Origin: Lachnospiraceae bacterium
GTDB taxonomy: Bacteria; Bacillota; Clostridia; Lachnospirales; Lachnospiraceae
Direction: 5' to 3'
Length of the DNA stretch: 15,884 nt
NCBI GenBank assembly: GCA_016282215.1
Contig: JAEEKC010000379.1
Location: forward strand, 1 to 15,884
The notes beneath the pieces were generated by a model. The model did not search any database, had not been told where the DNA came from, and saw only the letters and a list, made by a program, of their open reading frames with translations. The stretch's first letter is position 1, and the number at the start of each line of letters is the position of its first letter. The position numbers and the translations under genes are program-made. Below are positions 13,775 to 15,884 of this stretch, one piece after another.

Positions 13775-15466
13775 TTGGATTTGGAAAACAAACAGACAGA
13801 TCCGCAGCGGGAAGATAGCGAGCGCGCGGAGAAAAGAAAGAAAAGAAGAAAAAAAGAGCGGTTGCAGGCTTTGGCTATTGTCGGTGGAGCTGCGCTCGTT
13901 TTGGTTCTGATCATTGTCGGTATCATATCCGCTGTTGTGCACGCAGTGACATCGAAAAAAACGGGGAATACTGACAGTGGTAAGGCAGATGACCAGGTTG
14001 TCATGCAGGAAGAGGCAGATAGTGAGGTAGCCGAGGAAGCGGATCTGCCATCCGATGACAGCTCCGTAAAAGAAGAAACCACGGATATTGGGGATGATGA
14101 AAACGCAGATGAAACGACAGATGAGTCTGCATCTGCGTCGGATGGCGAAGCAGATACAACGGAAGGAGAGGCCGGAGCGATCGAAGGTGAAGCGGGAGCT
14201 ATCGAAGGTGAAGCCGGAGCGATTGAAGGCGAAGCCGGAGCCATTGAAGGTGAAGCAGGCGCAATCGAAACGGCAGATACAGAAGATCCTGTGGATGGGA
14301 CAGATTCGTCTGAGGAAACAGTGCAGACGGCAGGTGATTCCGGGAAGAAGGATAGCACTTCATCGAAAACTGACGATACGCTTAGCAGCCTGTTAAAAAA
14401 GGATATTACCGCACACGATGAAGAGATCAAAAAAGAGATCGCGGAAATGACATTGGAACAGAAGATCTCAAAACTGTTTATCGTAACACCGGGCCAACTG
14501 ACCGGAACAGAGATCGAGCCAACAAATGTCGGCAGCAAAGTCGGTGAGAAGCTGGCAGCCTATCCGGTCAGCGGACTTCTGATCAAAAAACAAAATCTGA
14601 AGTCGGAAGAGGAACTGAAATCCATGGTTTCCAATATCCGTCTAATGAGTCAGGGGAATCTGTTTTTGGTTATCGAAGATGCAGGCGGACCGGAGAGTCC
14701 TTTTGTGACAAGCGGGATCACGGAAAACGTGGTGGCCTCGCAGAAGGAGATTGGCGAGACGCTTGGCAGCGCCGGCGCATACAGCGCGGGAATATCCATC
14801 GGCAGTCAGCTGAAACATTATGAGTTTACGGTAGATCTGGCACCGACAGCAGACGTTTCCAAGTCGCCGTCAAGTTATGCGGCAGGCCATGGGTTTGGTA
14901 CGGATATGGAAACAACAGCCGACCTGGCCAAGAACATGGTGCGCGGCCTGAAAGATCAGGGAGTGTTGAGCGTGGTATGTTCTTTCCCCGGATATGGAGA
15001 TGTTAACGGAAATGGCAGCAGCGGACCGATATCCACGCAGCGCAGCAAGGAACAGCTGATCGAGGATTCGAAACCTTATCAGGAAGCGATCAAAGCCGGC
15101 GCAGATATGGTGATGATCTCGCATGTGGGCATTCCTAAGCTGAGAGGAGACCAGAGGCCTGCATCCCTTTCGAAAGAATTGATCACGGATATTGTTCGTG
15201 ACGAGTGGGAATATGACGGCGTTGTGATCACGGATTATATGGATAAAACCTGTATCTATACAAAGTATACCTATGCGGAAGCTGCAGCCGGTGCGATCGA
15301 AGCGGGCGCTGACATTCTGCTGGCTACGAAAAATTTCCAGAAGTCTTATAACGGTGTTTTGGATGCCGTGAAAAAAGGCCAGATATCGGAAGAGAGGATT
15401 GACGAATCAGTTCTTCGGATCTACAGATTGTATTATCAGTTAAAAGATGCGGAAAATGCCGAGTAG
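13775..15466 (+). CDS. Membrane-anchored GH3-fold protein, probable pseudo-glycosidase
   Basis: A protein of 563 residues. A very basic N-terminus (KRKKRRKKER) and one membrane helix (about 31-58) suggest the bulk is outside the cell. Residues about 60-205 are an acidic, Ser/Thr/Asp/Glu-rich linker with five tandem GEAGAIE units (131-165). From about 210 the rest follows the GH3 N-terminal fold of NagZ-type beta-N-acetylhexosaminidases: MTLEQKISKLFIV, LVIEDAGG (where NagZ has DQEGG), VDLAPTADV, FPGYGDV, ADMVMISHVGIP, DGVVITDYM and AAAGAIEAGADILL. The nucleophile Asp is kept (Asp487), but the Lys-His before FPG, the His of FPGHG and the Asp-x-His acid/base dyad are replaced (CSFPGYG, then NGS). 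It may bind rather than cleave sugars. The TTG start is the first possible one after an in-frame stop at 13766, with GAGG at 13762-13765; TTG 13781 is the alternative. Confidence 0.85.
   Translation: MDLENKQTDPQREDSERAEKRKKRRKKERLQALAIVGGAALVLVLIIVGIISAVVHAVTSKKTGNTDSGKADDQVVMQEEADSEVAEEADLPSDDSSVKEETTDIGDDENADETTDESASASDGEADTTEGEAGAIEGEAGAIEGEAGAIEGEAGAIEGEAGAIETADTEDPVDGTDSSEETVQTAGDSGKKDSTSSKTDDTLSSLLKKDITAHDEEIKKEIAEMTLEQKISKLFIVTPGQLTGTEIEPTNVGSKVGEKLAAYPVSGLLIKKQNLKSEEELKSMVSNIRLMSQGNLFLVIEDAGGPESPFVTSGITENVVASQKEIGETLGSAGAYSAGISIGSQLKHYEFTVDLAPTADVSKSPSSYAAGHGFGTDMETTADLAKNMVRGLKDQGVLSVVCSFPGYGDVNGNGSSGPISTQRSKEQLIEDSKPYQEAIKAGADMVMISHVGIPKLRGDQRPASLSKELITDIVRDEWEYDGVVITDYMDKTCIYTKYTYAEAAAGAIEAGADILLATKNFQKSYNGVLDAVKKGQISEERIDESVLRIYRLYYQLKDAENAE
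14165..14269 (+). repeat. Five tandem 21-bp units coding GEAGAIE
   Basis: Five in-frame 21-bp units (starts 14165, 14186, 14207, 14228, 14249) in the linker of the GH3-like protein. The protein repeats are identical while third codon positions differ between units, so selection seems to hold the peptide or the array has aged since duplication. Confidence 0.93.
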
Positions 15467-15498
15467 CATAAAAATATAGACAGTTTCACGGAGTGTGC

Positions 15499-15557
15499 AA
15501 AAATGCCCAAAAACAGTTACCGCAATCATCCTGCGGGGTTGTAAAGGGCATTTTTTT
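15499..15557. terminator. Terminator after the GH3-like gene, probably bidirectional
   Basis: AAAAATGCCC (15499-15508) pairs with GGGCATTTTT (15546-15555), enclosing an inner CCGCA/TGCGG hairpin (15520-15524 with 15532-15536), with T15551-15557 as the tail. The A run before and T run after allow termination in both directions. Confidence 0.82.
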
Positions 15558-15567
15558 ATGGTACAAT
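15539..15567 (+). promoter_or_regulatory. Promoter for the secreted Ig-like protein, overlapping the terminator
   Basis: TTGTAA (15539-15544), a 17-base spacer and TACAAT (15562-15567) preceded by TGG (extended -10). The -35 lies inside the terminator hairpin and the spacer contains its T run. The leader would be about 100 nt; I recognise no riboswitch in 15575-15660. Confidence 0.65.
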
Positions 15568-15677
15568 ATTTTATGTATTTCTATGTGGTTATCAGGCGCA
15601 GGGAGGCGCGAATAAAAGGTAAATGCGGCCGGGAAAGCATGGAAGCATGATCGTCGCAACAAAAAGGAGGAGGAAAC

Positions 15678-15884
15678 ATGAGAAATCATCAGAACAAATT
15701 CAGCAGAGCGCTGGCTTTGATGCTGACTGTGGTCATGGCATTATCCGTTGTGCTTGCAACACCGGTTGATACACAGGCTGCGGCAAAGAAGTTCGTCAAG
15801 AGCCTTTCCGTCAAGAAATCCGTTACCGTGGATGTTGGCAAAAGTGTAAAGGTGAATGCGACGGTTAAGGCAAACAGCAAGTTC
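15678..15884 (+). CDS. Secreted protein with Ig-like (BIG_2-type) start, 3' end outside window
   Basis: The first 69 codons of a gene that runs off the window. A strong GGAGGAGG at 15666-15673 precedes ATG 15678. The protein opens with a signal peptide: a basic start (MRNHQNKFSRA), a hydrophobic core (LALMLTVVMALSVVLA) and a likely cleavage site around TPVDTQAAA. The mature part begins KKFVKSLSVKKSVTVDVGKSVKVNATVK, the typical opening of a bacterial Ig-like group 2 domain, as found in surface and cell-wall-associated proteins of Clostridia. What follows outside the window (more Ig-like repeats, an enzyme or an adhesin) cannot be known. It has its own promoter and is not in an operon with the GH3-like gene. 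Confidence 0.82.
   Translation, partial: MRNHQNKFSRALALMLTVVMALSVVLATPVDTQAAAKKFVKSLSVKKSVTVDVGKSVKVNATVKANSKF

Noticed and set aside
13729..14538. 269-codon minus-strand ORF rich in Ala-Pro-Ser repeats
   Set aside because: It is the reverse-strand image of the acidic linker and GEAGAIE repeat in the GH3-like gene; no ribosome binding site and no recognisable domain.
15575..15660. c-di-GMP riboswitch before the secreted Ig-like gene
   Set aside because: G-rich and GCGC-containing, but the conserved GEMM core blocks are missing.
1..15884. CRISPR array, insertion sequence or prophage
   Set aside because: No regularly spaced direct repeats, transposase, integrase or terminal inverted repeats were seen; the content is housekeeping genes.

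Overview
This 15.9 kb window looks like ordinary chromosome from an anaerobic, low-to-mid GC Firmicute, most likely a gut Lachnospiraceae-type Clostridium. The basis is gene content and style, not a database match: a GerMN lipoprotein, a DUF1653 protein with an Ala/Ser/Thr-rich linker, a GH3-like membrane-anchored protein with an acidic repeat, a secreted Ig-like protein, strong AGGAGG ribosome binding sites, and a REP-like double hairpin of a kind I associate with gut Clostridia. All genes are on the + strand. No transposase, CRISPR array, tRNA or rRNA was seen.

Layout. 1-4439: the 3' part of a sensor histidine kinase, a GerMN lipoprotein and comEC. 4450-5966: a small FMN-binding pyridoxamine-oxidase-like protein with its own promoter at the end of comEC, then holA (DNA polymerase III delta). 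6043-7934: a DUF1653 protein overlapping mutY by 4 bp. 8017-8955: a diacylglycerol-kinase-family lipid kinase. 9024-10345: glyA with its own promoter and a perfect leader hairpin. 10408-13106: a REP-like element, then homoserine dehydrogenase and aspartate kinase, closed by a strong terminator. Together these two enzymes cover the first and third steps from aspartate to threonine/methionine, and glyA lies in neighbouring serine/glycine/one-carbon metabolism.

13107-13774 holds no protein gene of normal size. It carries a near-consensus promoter with an A/T-rich UP-like stretch, about 330 nt of structured sequence, and a terminator. This is best read as a free-standing structured non-coding RNA. 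It contains two anti-SD-complementary segments, and the second sits in front of a six-codon ORF that stops inside the terminator stem. The raiA motif is my first guess for the family, unproven. This is the most interesting part of the window.

13775-15466 encodes a membrane-anchored GH3-fold protein that keeps the nucleophile Asp but appears to have lost the rest of the NagZ-type active site. 15499-15884 has a terminator overlapped by a promoter, then the start of a secreted Ig-like (BIG_2-type) protein cut by the window end.

Another observation worth checking is that three genes (4531, 6043, 8017) share a similar leader of about 50 nt with matching elements at nearly fixed distances from the start codon.
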